From Neisseriaceae bacterium (GTDB lineage: Bacteria; Pseudomonadota; Gammaproteobacteria; Burkholderiales; UBA11063): DNA of 18,302 nucleotides. Under the pieces are notes generated by a model. That model worked only from the letters and a program-made list of their open reading frames with translations. It searched no databases and was not told the origin of the DNA. The position numbers and the translations under genes are program-made. Shown here piece by piece: positions 9,101-16,696 of the stretch. The stretch lies in NCBI GenBank assembly GCA_947441745.1, contig CANEUJ010000017.1, positions 1 through 18,302 on the forward strand. The letters are read 5' to 3'. How positions within the stretch are numbered: the stretch's first letter is position 1; each line of letters opens with the position of its first letter.

Positions 9101-9586
9101 CGAGCTAAAGAAAAAGTTGATGTATGTGGGGTTGTTAATTATATTGGTGTAAGACCTCTTAAAAAAGGCGGTAAAATGTACTTTGTAAAAATAGAGGATG
9201 CTGCTGGTGAAGTTGAGTTTATCATGTTTAATGATGTTTATGAAGAGTATAAAGCATTAATAAAAGAAGATGAGTTTGTTTTTGCCCAGGGTGAGTTGAC
9301 TTATGATCAATTTAGAAACGAAATAAAAATTACTGTAAAAAAAATATATAGTTTGGATAGTTTTTTACAAGAATATGTGATGAATCTAACTCTACATATT
9401 GAAAAAGATTTTGCTATAGATAAACTAACTCCGATGTTAAGTGATAATGGAGTAAAACTAAATTTATACTATAATAACGATGTATCACAATGTAAATTAA
9501 GCGTTGATAAGAAGTTTATTAATAATTATGATAATATTAAGACTTTAGGTGGCTTACTCAATAATAAGCACTGGTCGATAAATTAA
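6146..9586 (+). CDS. dnaE: DNA polymerase III alpha subunit
   Basis: DnaE is the catalytic subunit of the replicative polymerase. The 1146-residue product (E. coli 1160) opens with MQNFVHLRVHSEYSITDS, the start of the PHP domain, then has the Pol III palm with GPGRGSGAGS at about 357, PDFDIDF with D401 and D403, and KFDFLGLRNLT with D554: the three catalytic aspartates, two of them at E. coli numbering. SVGKHAAGVL and YGFNKSHSAAYA follow. QASLF at 908-912 fits the internal beta-clamp binding motif, and an OB-fold (VCGVVNYIGVRPL to QGEL) and C-terminal tail end the protein. ATG 6146 is chosen because it matches the family N-terminus; TTG 6125 would add seven residues and overlap the HIT gene. 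Neither has a convincing Shine-Dalgarno. Its position between an lpxC-HIT pair and glmU is unusual. Confidence 0.97.
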   Translation: MQNFVHLRVHSEYSITDSILKVNDIVSLAYNDNMDAVAITDLHNMFALIKFYKVSRDNGVKPIIGAEVNIESRDNTIYKVLILAKNNAGYKDLCELITRSFVTNKIADAPYIKEEWLFATVWQNLIVLSGGLYGDIGQLIIQNKSPLAFNKAKSWALAFPDSYYIELQRISNPHTNLVIEESLHIAHQLGLPVVATHPVQFGIANDFEAHEVRVCVADSCQLDDEKRVSKFTNEQYFMSQSEMIERFSDIPTSIENTIAIAKRCNFEITLGKYFLPNFVAPNGLELNDYLGVLANEGLDKRLIEMYPDEVIRSKHELTYRSRLETEIKTIIQMGFPGYFLIVADFINWAKQNNVPVGPGRGSGAGSLVAFVLGITDVEPLRYGLLFERFLNPERVSMPDFDIDFCQDRRELVIEYVKEKYGVDAVAQIATFGTMSSKAVIKDVGRVLGLPYGLCDSISKLIMNTPAKSFGLQEAYAKFDDLKAKVDNADDEVQRLWDLSLQLEDLTRSVGKHAAGVLIAPSRLTDFCPLYLADGMQTSQLDKDDVESVGLVKFDFLGLRNLTIIQESLVNIKALLNVDLKLSNYDFNDPDTYKLLQSGNAAAIFQLESKGMRRVLTKLEPDCFEDIIALIALYRPGPLGSGMVDDFIKRKKGEQVADYFHDDLKVCLEPTYGVIVYQEQVMQISQIIGGYTLGGADLLRRAMGKKKAEEMAKHKTIFVEGALKKGYAPELADNLFELMAKFADYGFNKSHSAAYAVISYHTAYLKTHYISCFMAATLSSELDNTDKLYELYQDLLENEIELLPPDINKSVYRFLPIDASKIRYAMGAIKGAGQHAVEMIVLERDKNGEFVDFVDFCTRCYKTIVNKRAIENLVKSGAFDELNKNRATLFKNINKILEHIENIRANENQASLFDGFDAGVSDNYIELEHFEEWSIREKLSNEKQALGYYFSGSLFEEYHDLVRKLDITPLSKYSLDNPEMQEFIHSRAKEKVDVCGVVNYIGVRPLKKGGKMYFVKIEDAAGEVEFIMFNDVYEEYKALIKEDEFVFAQGELTYDQFRNEIKITVKKIYSLDSFLQEYVMNLTLHIEKDFAIDKLTPMLSDNGVKLNLYYNNDVSQCKLSVDKKFINNYDNIKTLGGLLNNKHWSIN

Positions 9587-9596
9587 GGATACGAAT

Positions 9597-10970
9597 ATGC
9601 AAGATTTAAATGTAGTAATCCTCGCTGCTGGGGCGGGTAAACGAATGAATTCTAGCTTACCCAAGGTTCTGCATAGTGTAGGCGATACTCCTATGCTAAT
9701 TCATGTAATTAAAGCAGCACAGGAGCTAAATCCAACGAAGCTTATAATTGTCTACGGGCATGAAGGAGAAATAGTAAAAGCTGAAGTTGATAAAATGCTA
9801 CCTAACAATAATTTTATTTGGGCTCATCAGGATAAACAATTAGGTACTGGACATGCTCTAAAAACTGCTTTGCCGCATTTATCACCAATTGGAGCCACTT
9901 TATTGTTATATGGTGATGTACCATTAATAGATTATCTAATACTCCAAGAGATGCTTACAAAATATGATGATAATTTGGTGATGCTAACTGCGAATCTTGA
10001 TAACCCTACAGGATATGGTAGGGTTATAAGAAATGATCAATCGCAAATTATTAGTATAGTAGAAGAGAAAGATGCTTCTCAAAGTGAACGGCGTATTCGT
10101 GAGATCAATACAGGCTTTTATTTATTACCCAATAAATATTTGGGTATATGGTTAAATAATTTGTCGAATAAAAATAACCAAGGTGAGTATTATGTAACTG
10201 ATATAATTGCTATGGCATATGATGAATCAGTGGATATCGCATATGTTGATGCACTCCATACTTATACAATTATGGGTGTTAATAATAAACTGCAACTGGA
10301 GTTTTTAGAACGTATATTCCAAATTAAAAAGGCTGAGAAATTACTTGAATCTGGGGCTACAATTCTTGATAAATCAAGAATTGATATACGAGGCCAGGTC
10401 GATGTTGGTAAAGATTGTATTATTGATGTTAATTGTATATTTGAAGGCGTAGTATCTTTAGGTGATAATGTTAGAATTGGTGCAGGAACATTTTTGAAAA
10501 ATGTTATAGTTAATAATGATGTGGAAGTTAAACCTTACAGTATTATTGAAGATGCGGTTATTGGGGCGGGTTGTAAGATTGGGCCATTTTCGAGGGTTAG
10601 GCCAGGGACTAAACTCCAAAATGATGTGCATATAGGTAATTTTGTTGAAGTAAAGAATTCAACTATTGGAGTAGCATCAAAAGTTAATCATTTGACTTAT
10701 ATTGGGGACTCAGAGGTCGGGTCTAAAGTTAATGTTGGTGCAGGTAGTGTTACTTGTAACTACGATGGCAAGAATAAATTTAAAACAAAAATTGAGAATA
10801 ATGTTTTTGTTGGTTCAGGAACTATGATGGTAGCACCTATTACCCTTGGTGAGGGTAGCGTTATTGGTGCTGGTTCTACAATCACCAAAGATACTCCAGC
10901 AAACGAATTAACTATTTCAAGAGCAAAACAAACTACGGTTTTGGGTTGGTTAAAAAGAATGCATAAATAA
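9597..10970 (+). CDS. glmU: Bifunctional UDP-GlcNAc pyrophosphorylase / GlcN-1-P acetyltransferase
   Basis: GlmU acetylates glucosamine-1-phosphate and then couples it to UTP, giving the UDP-GlcNAc used for peptidoglycan and lipid A. At 457 residues it has the full two-domain length. The N-terminal uridylyltransferase domain shows LAAGAGKRMNSSLPKVLH (R16, K23), D107 in YGDVPLI and N229 in GVNNKLQLEF, the expected metal ligands. From about residue 250 the protein is a left-handed beta helix of hexapeptide repeats, with the catalytic histidine H365 in NHLTYIGD, then AGSVTCNYDGKNK. AAGGA, overlapping the dnaE stop, sits seven bases before ATG 9597. Its linkage to murC, ddl and lpxC puts UDP-GlcNAc supply beside two of its consuming pathways. 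This is the last gene of the tight same-strand run. Confidence 0.97.
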   Translation: MQDLNVVILAAGAGKRMNSSLPKVLHSVGDTPMLIHVIKAAQELNPTKLIIVYGHEGEIVKAEVDKMLPNNNFIWAHQDKQLGTGHALKTALPHLSPIGATLLLYGDVPLIDYLILQEMLTKYDDNLVMLTANLDNPTGYGRVIRNDQSQIISIVEEKDASQSERRIREINTGFYLLPNKYLGIWLNNLSNKNNQGEYYVTDIIAMAYDESVDIAYVDALHTYTIMGVNNKLQLEFLERIFQIKKAEKLLESGATILDKSRIDIRGQVDVGKDCIIDVNCIFEGVVSLGDNVRIGAGTFLKNVIVNNDVEVKPYSIIEDAVIGAGCKIGPFSRVRPGTKLQNDVHIGNFVEVKNSTIGVASKVNHLTYIGDSEVGSKVNVGAGSVTCNYDGKNKFKTKIENNVFVGSGTMMVAPITLGEGSVIGAGSTITKDTPANELTISRAKQTTVLGWLKRMHK

Positions 10971-10993
10971 TTAAATACATGAATATAAAAAAA

Positions 10994-11002
10994 TGTTAAA
11001 AT
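10994..11002 (+). promoter_or_regulatory. Candidate extended -10 promoter for the efflux OMF gene
   Basis: TGT followed by TAAAAT forms an extended -10 element 39 bases before ATG 11042. There is no good -35 hexamer at the right distance, which extended -10 promoters can tolerate. It lies in the first gap longer than 50 bases after glmU. Confidence 0.4.
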
Positions 11003-11041
11003 ACGCTAAATTATGTTGATTAATAAGGTTTTTAGTAAGTT

Positions 11042-12508
11042 ATGCAAATAAAACACATTTGTGCTTTAACTATTGGTGCTATTTTGTCTGGCTGTGGTTT
11101 ATGGGGGCCAGATTATACTAAACCTACAGTTGATACACCAAGTGCTTGGAGTAGTGCTGACAATTTATCAACATCAGAAATGAATGCTAGCCTCCCAGAT
11201 ACTGCATGGTGGGAAAAATTTAATGATAAATCACTAAATAGTCTAATGGCTCAAGCTCTTAAAAATAATCTAAGTGTGCAACAGTCAATTGGTAGTATTA
11301 TTCAAGCACAAGGGTATTTGGAGCAAATCCAAATGGGCTGGGTGCCAGCTTTTGCTCCAACTGCAGGTTACGCTAATACCACTTCTTTTAATAATGTATT
11401 ATCTGCTACTGCTGCTAGTGCTAGTGCTGGTCGGAATGGTGGTTATAATGTTGGCATAATACCAACGTATACGTTAAATATTTTTCAACAGTTAAGAAAT
11501 CAAGAAGCCGCAAAGGCTCAATTATATGCAGCACAAGCAACCAAAGATGCGATGCGTTTAACTATATTATCTCAAGTATCAGGTAGCTATTTTACTTTGT
11601 CTGAACTAAATTATCAGCTTGAACTGCAAGAATCATTAGTTGCTGATACTGGTAAACTTTATGAATTAGCGGGAAGTCAATATAAAGAAGGTTATATATC
11701 TTTATTATCACTTCAATCGTATGAACAAAAATATCAAACTGCAAAAGCACAGATTCCGGTTATTAAAAATGATATAGTTTCTACCCAGAATGCCTTACAG
11801 GTATTAATTAATAGAAATCCTGGTGCGATTATGCTTGGTTCAAATTTTAATAATATAGTGATGGATGGTATAATTCCAGCAAATATTCCATCAACAGTAC
11901 TAAAACAACGTCCAGATGTGGTGTCCTCTGAACAACAGTTAGTTGCTGCAAATGCTGATATTGGCGTTGCAACATCGGTTTTTTTCCCAACAATTTCCCT
12001 AACAGTAGGTACAGGAACTGCATCTCCTGCACTAAATGGGTTATTTAGTGATACCAATGATTTTTGGCAGTTTAGTGGTACAGCAACATTTCCTCTTGTC
12101 AATTTAGCTGCTTTTGGGGCTATCAAAAGTGCTAAGGGTGCTTATTATACAGCATACTATAACTATATATATACTATAAGAAACGCCTTCTCGCAAGTTG
12201 ATAGTGGTTTATCAGCACATGAAAGAATCACAGCAAGTTATAATGAACAAGCAAAAGTATATGATAGTACCAAAGTCGCCTATGGTTTAAGTGTTGATAA
12301 TTTCAACAAAGGACTTTATAGTGAACTTGATGAATTAAATGCTAAGGTTACTATGGATAGTGCGGCTATTACTCTAGCTTCACTAAAACTACAGCAATTA
12401 CAAACGATTGTTAATTTGTACCAATATCTAGCTGGTGGGTATAATGTTAATAATACTGAAACACCATATAAGTTTGGTGATGCAAGAGATGCTGGCAACT
12501 GGTATTAA
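11042..12508 (+). CDS. RND-type outer membrane efflux lipoprotein (NodT/OprM-like)
   Basis: The product is an outer-membrane channel of the TolC superfamily that normally docks with a periplasmic adaptor and an inner-membrane pump. A lipoprotein signal is clear: MQIKHICALTIGAILSGC with lipobox L15-S16-G17-C18 and Gly at +2, so no inner-membrane retention Asp. GPDYTKPTVDTPSAW follows the lipidated cysteine, as is typical of this family. Two outer-membrane-efflux repeats span about 60-250 and 270-460, the second with LKQRPDVVSSEQQLVAANADIG and FFPTISLT. At 488 residues it is full length. A weak TAAGG lies 13 bases upstream. No adaptor or RND/MFS pump gene is adjacent; glmU is before it and adk after it, so it is an orphan that must pair with components encoded elsewhere. 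The substrate is unknown. Confidence 0.93.
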   Translation: MQIKHICALTIGAILSGCGLWGPDYTKPTVDTPSAWSSADNLSTSEMNASLPDTAWWEKFNDKSLNSLMAQALKNNLSVQQSIGSIIQAQGYLEQIQMGWVPAFAPTAGYANTTSFNNVLSATAASASAGRNGGYNVGIIPTYTLNIFQQLRNQEAAKAQLYAAQATKDAMRLTILSQVSGSYFTLSELNYQLELQESLVADTGKLYELAGSQYKEGYISLLSLQSYEQKYQTAKAQIPVIKNDIVSTQNALQVLINRNPGAIMLGSNFNNIVMDGIIPANIPSTVLKQRPDVVSSEQQLVAANADIGVATSVFFPTISLTVGTGTASPALNGLFSDTNDFWQFSGTATFPLVNLAAFGAIKSAKGAYYTAYYNYIYTIRNAFSQVDSGLSAHERITASYNEQAKVYDSTKVAYGLSVDNFNKGLYSELDELNAKVTMDSAAITLASLKLQQLQTIVNLYQYLAGGYNVNNTETPYKFGDARDAGNWY

Positions 12509-12528
12509 GCCGTTATCTAATCAATGGT

Positions 12529-12558
12529 TTGGGATTCATGTACTAAAAATTATATATT
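12529..12558 (+). promoter_or_regulatory. Possible promoter for adk
   Basis: TTGGGA (12529-12534) and TATATT (12553-12558) are separated by 18 bases, ending 16 bases before ATG 12575, which would leave only a short leader. The match is modest and AT-rich DNA gives such hits by chance; co-transcription from the OMF gene is the alternative, since no terminator hairpin is visible in the 66-base gap. Confidence 0.3.
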
Positions 12559-12574
12559 TATGAGAATTGAATAA

Positions 12575-13216
12575 ATGATAGCTATTATATTATTAGGTGC
12601 TCCTGGAGCTGGTAAAGGTACACAAGCACAGTTTATTTGTGAAAAATTTAATATTCCTCAAATCTCAACTGGGGATATGCTACGTAAAGCCATTAAAGAA
12701 GGCACAGAATTAGGGCTTAAGGCAAAAGCAGTTATGGATGCTGGAACTTTGGTATCTGATGAGATTGTGATAGGTTTAGTTAAAGAGCGCTTACAAGAGC
12801 CAGATTGTAAAAATGGTTATCTATTTGATGGGTTCCCAAGAACTATAGCTCAAGCGGATAGTCTAAAAGAAGCTGGGGTATTGATTAACTATGTTCTTGA
12901 AATTGCAGTTCCATTTCCTGAGATTATTTCGCGCTTATCTGGACGTAGGGTGCATTTACAGTCGGGGCGTACATATCATATTAAATACAATCCACCAAAA
13001 GTTGCACTTAAAGATGACGTTACTGGAGAAAGTTTAATTCAAAGGGATGATGATAAAGAAGCAACCATCAAACATCGCCTACAGGTGTATATGAATCAAA
13101 CCGAGCCGTTAATTGCTTACTATAATAAATTAAGTAATGTTAAGTATACAAAAATAGATGGGACGCAAAGTGTTGATATTGTTAAAGAGCAAATATTGCA
13201 ATTATTAACCAAGTAA
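12575..13216 (+). CDS. adk: Adenylate kinase
   Basis: Adk interconverts AMP plus ATP with two ADP in the cytoplasm and is essential for adenylate balance. The 213 residues have the P-loop LLGAPGAGKGTQ (G8-T16), the AMP-site segment PQISTGDMLRKA, the DGFPRTIAQAD motif, and a full-length LID from about residue 122 (LSGRRVHLQSGRTYHIKYN), followed by DDVTGESLIQRDDD. The LID has no zinc-binding cysteines, as in most Gram-negative enzymes. The LID wording is the one I associate with betaproteobacteria. ATG 12575 has only a weak GAGA nine bases upstream. The stop codon touches the stop of the convergent antiporter gene. Confidence 0.97.
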   Translation: MIAIILLGAPGAGKGTQAQFICEKFNIPQISTGDMLRKAIKEGTELGLKAKAVMDAGTLVSDEIVIGLVKERLQEPDCKNGYLFDGFPRTIAQADSLKEAGVLINYVLEIAVPFPEIISRLSGRRVHLQSGRTYHIKYNPPKVALKDDVTGESLIQRDDDKEATIKHRLQVYMNQTEPLIAYYNKLSNVKYTKIDGTQSVDIVKEQILQLLTK

Positions 13217-14824
13217 CTATTTAGTTTTACGGCTTCTTAATAGTTTGATAGTTGCATGAGTTCGCATACTATAGATATCTAAATCTTGTTCTACTTTTCT
13301 GATAATCTCGTCACTATAAATATCTTCTTTGTGCAGTTGAATTAAAGACTGTCTTTGGTGCATCCACATCTCCATTTCACATTCATAAAACTGTAGTCGG
13401 TATAAATCATGTTCACCCATGTTATTATTCTCAATTTTATTTTTGGTATCCTCAGCTCTTTGACACACCAAAGTACGTATTTTACTAATAACATGCGGTG
13501 GAAACTTTTGAGTTAATTGATTATCAATATAATTTAGGCTATTTTGGAGTATGGTGTATCTTAGATTATTTTCATTTATTTTATCAGTATCGCTATTAGA
13601 TGATTCTTCTAGTTTCAATTTACGTATTAAAAAAGGTAAAGTTATGCCTTGAAAAACAAGTGTTATTAGGATTACAATAAAAGTGATAAATAATATTTCT
13701 TTTCGCATTGGAAATGGAGTACTATGGTTTATTGTTAATGGAATTGCCATTGCACCTGCTAGAGATACAACTCCACGCATCCCCGCCCAGGATATTATAA
13801 ATAATTCCCGCCATCTGGTTTGGCGACTTTTTCTTATTATCATAGAGGCTGTATATAGAGTAAATACCCAAGCAATACGAGTTAATATTGCAATAAGGCT
13901 AATTAATAAACCATATCCAATAATAGATAGCATAGTATAGTCATTTACATCTTCTAAGATAGTTGGTAATTGAAGTCCTATCATAATAAATACGACACCA
14001 GTTAATAAAAATACTACGATATCCCAGAATCCTTTGATTTTAAATCGTGTTTCAAAAGATAAAATTTCGGGAGATTGCCAAGCAAGGCATATTCCTGAAG
14101 ACACAACCGCAAGAACACCAGATACATCAAATAGTTCGGCTATTAAAAAAGCTACAAATGGAGTAATGAGTGAAATTATAGTCTCTGCCGTTGGGTTTTC
14201 TATTCCACGGTGAATATGACCAATAGTATAAGCAACCATAACTCCAATAAAAGCTCCGCTACCAGATACAATCATAAATGCTAATGAAGCATCGTTTAGG
14301 TTAAATACGTGGTTACCAGTTATAGATAGAAGTGCATAGCGATAAATAATTAACGCTGAGGCATCATTAATTAAGCTCTCTCCCTCTAATAAAGTAATTA
14401 TATGTTTTGGTAGCTTTAGATGTTTGGTGATACTAATAGCAGCAATTGCATCAGGGGGTGATACTAGAGCACCAAGTAAAAAACTTAACGGCCAAGTAAA
14501 TCCAGGAATTATATAGTGTGCTACAATAGCAACCCCAACAGTTGTAAATACAACAAGTCCCACTGCCAGAAGCAATATTGGGCGTTTTAAACGTTTGAAA
14601 TTGTGCCATGAGATATTGTATGCTGCTTCATATAATAAAGGCGGTAGAAAGATTAAAAACACTATATTGGGGTTTAATTGGATAGTTGGTAATTTTGGGA
14701 TAATACTTATTACTAGTCCAGCAATAACCAATAAGATTGGATATGGAAGTTTGAACTTAGTGGCAATTGAATATAGTCCTACCAAAAGAGCTAATAAAGT
14801 AATTATAATTTCAAGCTTTAACAT
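13217..14824 (-). CDS. Na+/H+ antiporter, CPA1 (NhaP/YjcE) family
   Basis: A 535-residue inner-membrane protein that probably exchanges Na+ (or K+) for H+. About the first 390 residues are a series of hydrophobic segments (roughly a dozen) with CPA1 landmarks: FLPPLLYEAAYN, VSPPDAIAA with D125, and EGESLINDASAL with the N153-D154 pair expected in the ion site, then WAGMRGVVSLAGAMAIPL in a late helix. The last 130 or so residues are hydrophilic and probably cytoplasmic, a layout like E. coli YjcE. ATG at 14824 has AGGA four bases upstream on the minus strand, rather close. It is the only minus-strand gene; it diverges from the malic enzyme gene and converges on adk with no intervening base. 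Ion specificity cannot be read from sequence. Confidence 0.93.
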   Translation of the reverse strand: MLKLEIIITLLALLVGLYSIATKFKLPYPILLVIAGLVISIIPKLPTIQLNPNIVFLIFLPPLLYEAAYNISWHNFKRLKRPILLLAVGLVVFTTVGVAIVAHYIIPGFTWPLSFLLGALVSPPDAIAAISITKHLKLPKHIITLLEGESLINDASALIIYRYALLSITGNHVFNLNDASLAFMIVSGSGAFIGVMVAYTIGHIHRGIENPTAETIISLITPFVAFLIAELFDVSGVLAVVSSGICLAWQSPEILSFETRFKIKGFWDIVVFLLTGVVFIMIGLQLPTILEDVNDYTMLSIIGYGLLISLIAILTRIAWVFTLYTASMIIRKSRQTRWRELFIISWAGMRGVVSLAGAMAIPLTINHSTPFPMRKEILFITFIVILITLVFQGITLPFLIRKLKLEESSNSDTDKINENNLRYTILQNSLNYIDNQLTQKFPPHVISKIRTLVCQRAEDTKNKIENNNMGEHDLYRLQFYECEMEMWMHQRQSLIQLHKEDIYSDEIIRKVEQDLDIYSMRTHATIKLLRSRKTK

Positions 14825-14855
14825 ATAATCCTAACACTAATCAATCTAACAAAAT

Positions 14856-14884
14856 TAGACTTTATTCTAGTAATGTATTATAAT
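14856..14884 (+). promoter_or_regulatory. Sigma70-type promoter for the malic enzyme gene
   Basis: TAGACT (14856-14861, four of six matches to the -35 consensus) and a perfect TATAAT (14879-14884) are 17 bases apart. Transcription would start near 14891, giving a leader of about 34 bases that ends in a strong GGGGGAAG ribosome site at 14914-14921. Confidence 0.6.
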
Positions 14885-14886
14885 AC
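14875..14886. promoter_or_regulatory. Perfect palindrome holding a -10 element on both strands
   Basis: GTATTATAATAC equals its own reverse complement. It puts TATAAT on the plus strand at 14879-14884 and on the minus strand at 14882-14877. It sits in the 100-base region between the divergent antiporter and malic enzyme genes, so one site could fire both ways. On the minus strand TTGACT (14903-14898) lies 15 bases upstream, a short spacer. Confidence 0.5.
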
Positions 14887-14924
14887 GTATCAATATTAGT
14901 CAAAGTACTTTTTGGGGGAAGAAA

Positions 14925-16640
14925 ATGCGTTTTGAAGTTAAATTAGATAAGAATAATAATCAATATTTAGAAACCAAAACTTTTGGTTATGATTTGATAA
15001 TTAACTCACGCTGGAATAAAGGAACTTCATTTACATCTGAAGAGCGTGATCTTTTTGCACTTAATGGTCTAATACCACCGCATGTATTTAGTTTGAGTGA
15101 GATAGTTGATAAAAGATATAACACCATGATTGATAAAGATAGTGATTTAGAGAAACACATTTATTTACGTGCTATTCAAGAAAGAAATGAAACATTATTT
15201 TATGCTCTTATAGATAAGCACATAACAGAAATTATGCCTATAGTTTATACCCCAATAGTGGGACTTGCATGTCAACAGTTTAGTCATATTTATCGTCAAC
15301 CACGTGGGGTTTTTATTAGTTATCCTAATCGTGATAAGATTGATGCGATGCTATCTAGCCCGTATTTTGATAATGTAGAAGTTATTGTAGTATCTGATGG
15401 GGAGCGGATTTTGGGTTTAGGGGATCAAGGTGCTGGTGGTATGGGTATTCCAATTGGTAAACTATCTCTTTATACTGCTTGTGCTGGAATTGCTCCAGAA
15501 AAAACCTTACCGATATTACTTGATGTTGGTACTGATAATAATACTTTACTTGAAGATCCTTTTTATATTGGATGGCGTAATAAACGTATTAGAGGTGAGG
15601 AGTATGAAAATTTTGTAGATATGTTTGTTGTAGCGGTAAAACGCCGCTTTCCAAATGTATTGTTGCAATGGGAAGATTTTGCTCAGTCAAATGCAAGACG
15701 CCTATTAGATAGGCATAGAGATCAAATTTGTAGTTTTAATGATGATATTCAAGGAACAGCTTCGATTGTTGTTAGTGCTTTGATTTCAGCAATTAAAGCA
15801 TCCAAACTCGAAGCGAAAGATTTACGCGTAGTAATAGTTGGTGCTGGATCTGCTGGTGTTGGAATTAGTAATTTATTGGTTGATTATTTAGAATATACTG
15901 GATTAAGCAAATCTACAGCTTATGATCAGATATTCTTATTTGATCGCAATGGTTTAATTACTGAAAATGTTGAGAGCCTAGATTTTCAGGCGAAATTTAT
16001 TAAAACAAACTCACAAATTAAAAAATGGCACATTCATGATAAAAACAATATTACCTTACTTGAAATAGTTAATAATATTAAAGCTAATTTGATAATTGGA
16101 GTATCAGCTCAAGGTGGTATATTCACCAAAGAAGTTGTTACTGAAATGGCATTAAATACCCAGCATCCGATAATTTTTCCATTATCAAACCCAACAGCTA
16201 AAGCTGAAGCTGACCCAAAAGATATTTTAGAATGGACAAATGGGATGGCTATTATTGGTACTGGTACGGCATTTCCACTAGCAAGTCGTAATGGTAAAAT
16301 GGTTAGAATTGATCAGGTGAACAATTGTTATATATTCCCAGGTATAGGTTTGGGGGTTTTATCTGTAAAATCTAGTGTGGTAACTGATAAGATGTTTTTA
16401 ATTGCTGCAATAGCTTTAGCAGAATTATCTCCTGCATTAGATGATCCGACTAATAATCTACTGCCACCTCTTGGAGAGATTCGTGATATATCAAAGCATA
16501 TCGCTATTAGAGTTGCAAAAGAAGCTGTTAGTATTGGAGTTGCTAAGGTATTAATTAAAAATGATGATGAATTAGTTACATTGATCGAAAAAAATATGTG
16601 GAAACCAGTTTATATACCGTATACACGCATAAACTTATAA
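14925..16640 (+). CDS. maeA: NAD-type malic enzyme (oxaloacetate-decarboxylating)
   Basis: The enzyme oxidatively decarboxylates malate to pyruvate with NAD (NADP use cannot be excluded). At 571 residues it is of the SfcA/MaeA class (E. coli 565), not the larger phosphotransacetylase-fused MaeB. Key residues are visible: Y108 in PIVYTPIVG, K179 in GIPIGKLSLY, the metal ligands E250 and D251 in QWEDF and D274 in FNDDIQGTA, and the Rossmann glycine motif GAGSAG at 306-311. FPLSNPTAKAEA in the C-terminal half is also typical. ATG 14925 follows GGGGGAAG closely and the gene has its own promoter. The 135 bases after it hold inverted repeats but no T-rich terminator. Here it stands alone, so its role in carbon flow comes from the family and not from neighbours. 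Confidence 0.95.
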   Translation: MRFEVKLDKNNNQYLETKTFGYDLIINSRWNKGTSFTSEERDLFALNGLIPPHVFSLSEIVDKRYNTMIDKDSDLEKHIYLRAIQERNETLFYALIDKHITEIMPIVYTPIVGLACQQFSHIYRQPRGVFISYPNRDKIDAMLSSPYFDNVEVIVVSDGERILGLGDQGAGGMGIPIGKLSLYTACAGIAPEKTLPILLDVGTDNNTLLEDPFYIGWRNKRIRGEEYENFVDMFVVAVKRRFPNVLLQWEDFAQSNARRLLDRHRDQICSFNDDIQGTASIVVSALISAIKASKLEAKDLRVVIVGAGSAGVGISNLLVDYLEYTGLSKSTAYDQIFLFDRNGLITENVESLDFQAKFIKTNSQIKKWHIHDKNNITLLEIVNNIKANLIIGVSAQGGIFTKEVVTEMALNTQHPIIFPLSNPTAKAEADPKDILEWTNGMAIIGTGTAFPLASRNGKMVRIDQVNNCYIFPGIGLGVLSVKSSVVTDKMFLIAAIALAELSPALDDPTNNLLPPLGEIRDISKHIAIRVAKEAVSIGVAKVLIKNDDELVTLIEKNMWKPVYIPYTRINL

Positions 16641-16646
16641 AAATTA

Positions 16647-16680
16647 CGCAAAAGGTACTAGTAATCTTAATTGATTTGCG
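16647..16680. repeat. Inverted repeat upstream of the hpf gene
   Basis: CGCAAA (16647-16652) pairs with TTTGCG (16675-16680) across 22 bases, and the loop holds the 8-base palindrome TACTAGTA (16656-16663). The right arm ends one base before TATAAT. No T-run follows, so it does not look like an intrinsic terminator; an operator, or chance, is possible. Confidence 0.35.
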
Positions 16681-16681
16681 A

Positions 16682-16687
16682 TATAAT
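16682..16687 (+). promoter_or_regulatory. Candidate -10 element for the hpf gene
   Basis: A perfect TATAAT lies 89 bases before ATG 16776, but the -35 position holds only TAGTAA. A second candidate, TGT plus TAATAT at 16729-16737, is nearer the gene. Which is used cannot be decided by eye. Confidence 0.35.
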
Positions 16688-16696
16688 ACTTATATA

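Noticed and set aside
10971..11041. Terminator after glmU
   Set aside because: The gap has no GC-rich inverted repeat followed by T residues; it looks like promoter sequence only.
11734..12126. Minus-strand open frame of 130 codons inside the efflux gene
   Set aside because: It lies opposite a well-supported coding region, shows no family motif and no ribosome site; it is a shadow of the real frame.
13215..13226. AACTA/TAGTT inverted repeat at the adk-antiporter junction as a bidirectional terminator
   Set aside because: The stem is four to five AT-rich pairs with almost no loop, too weak for an intrinsic terminator.
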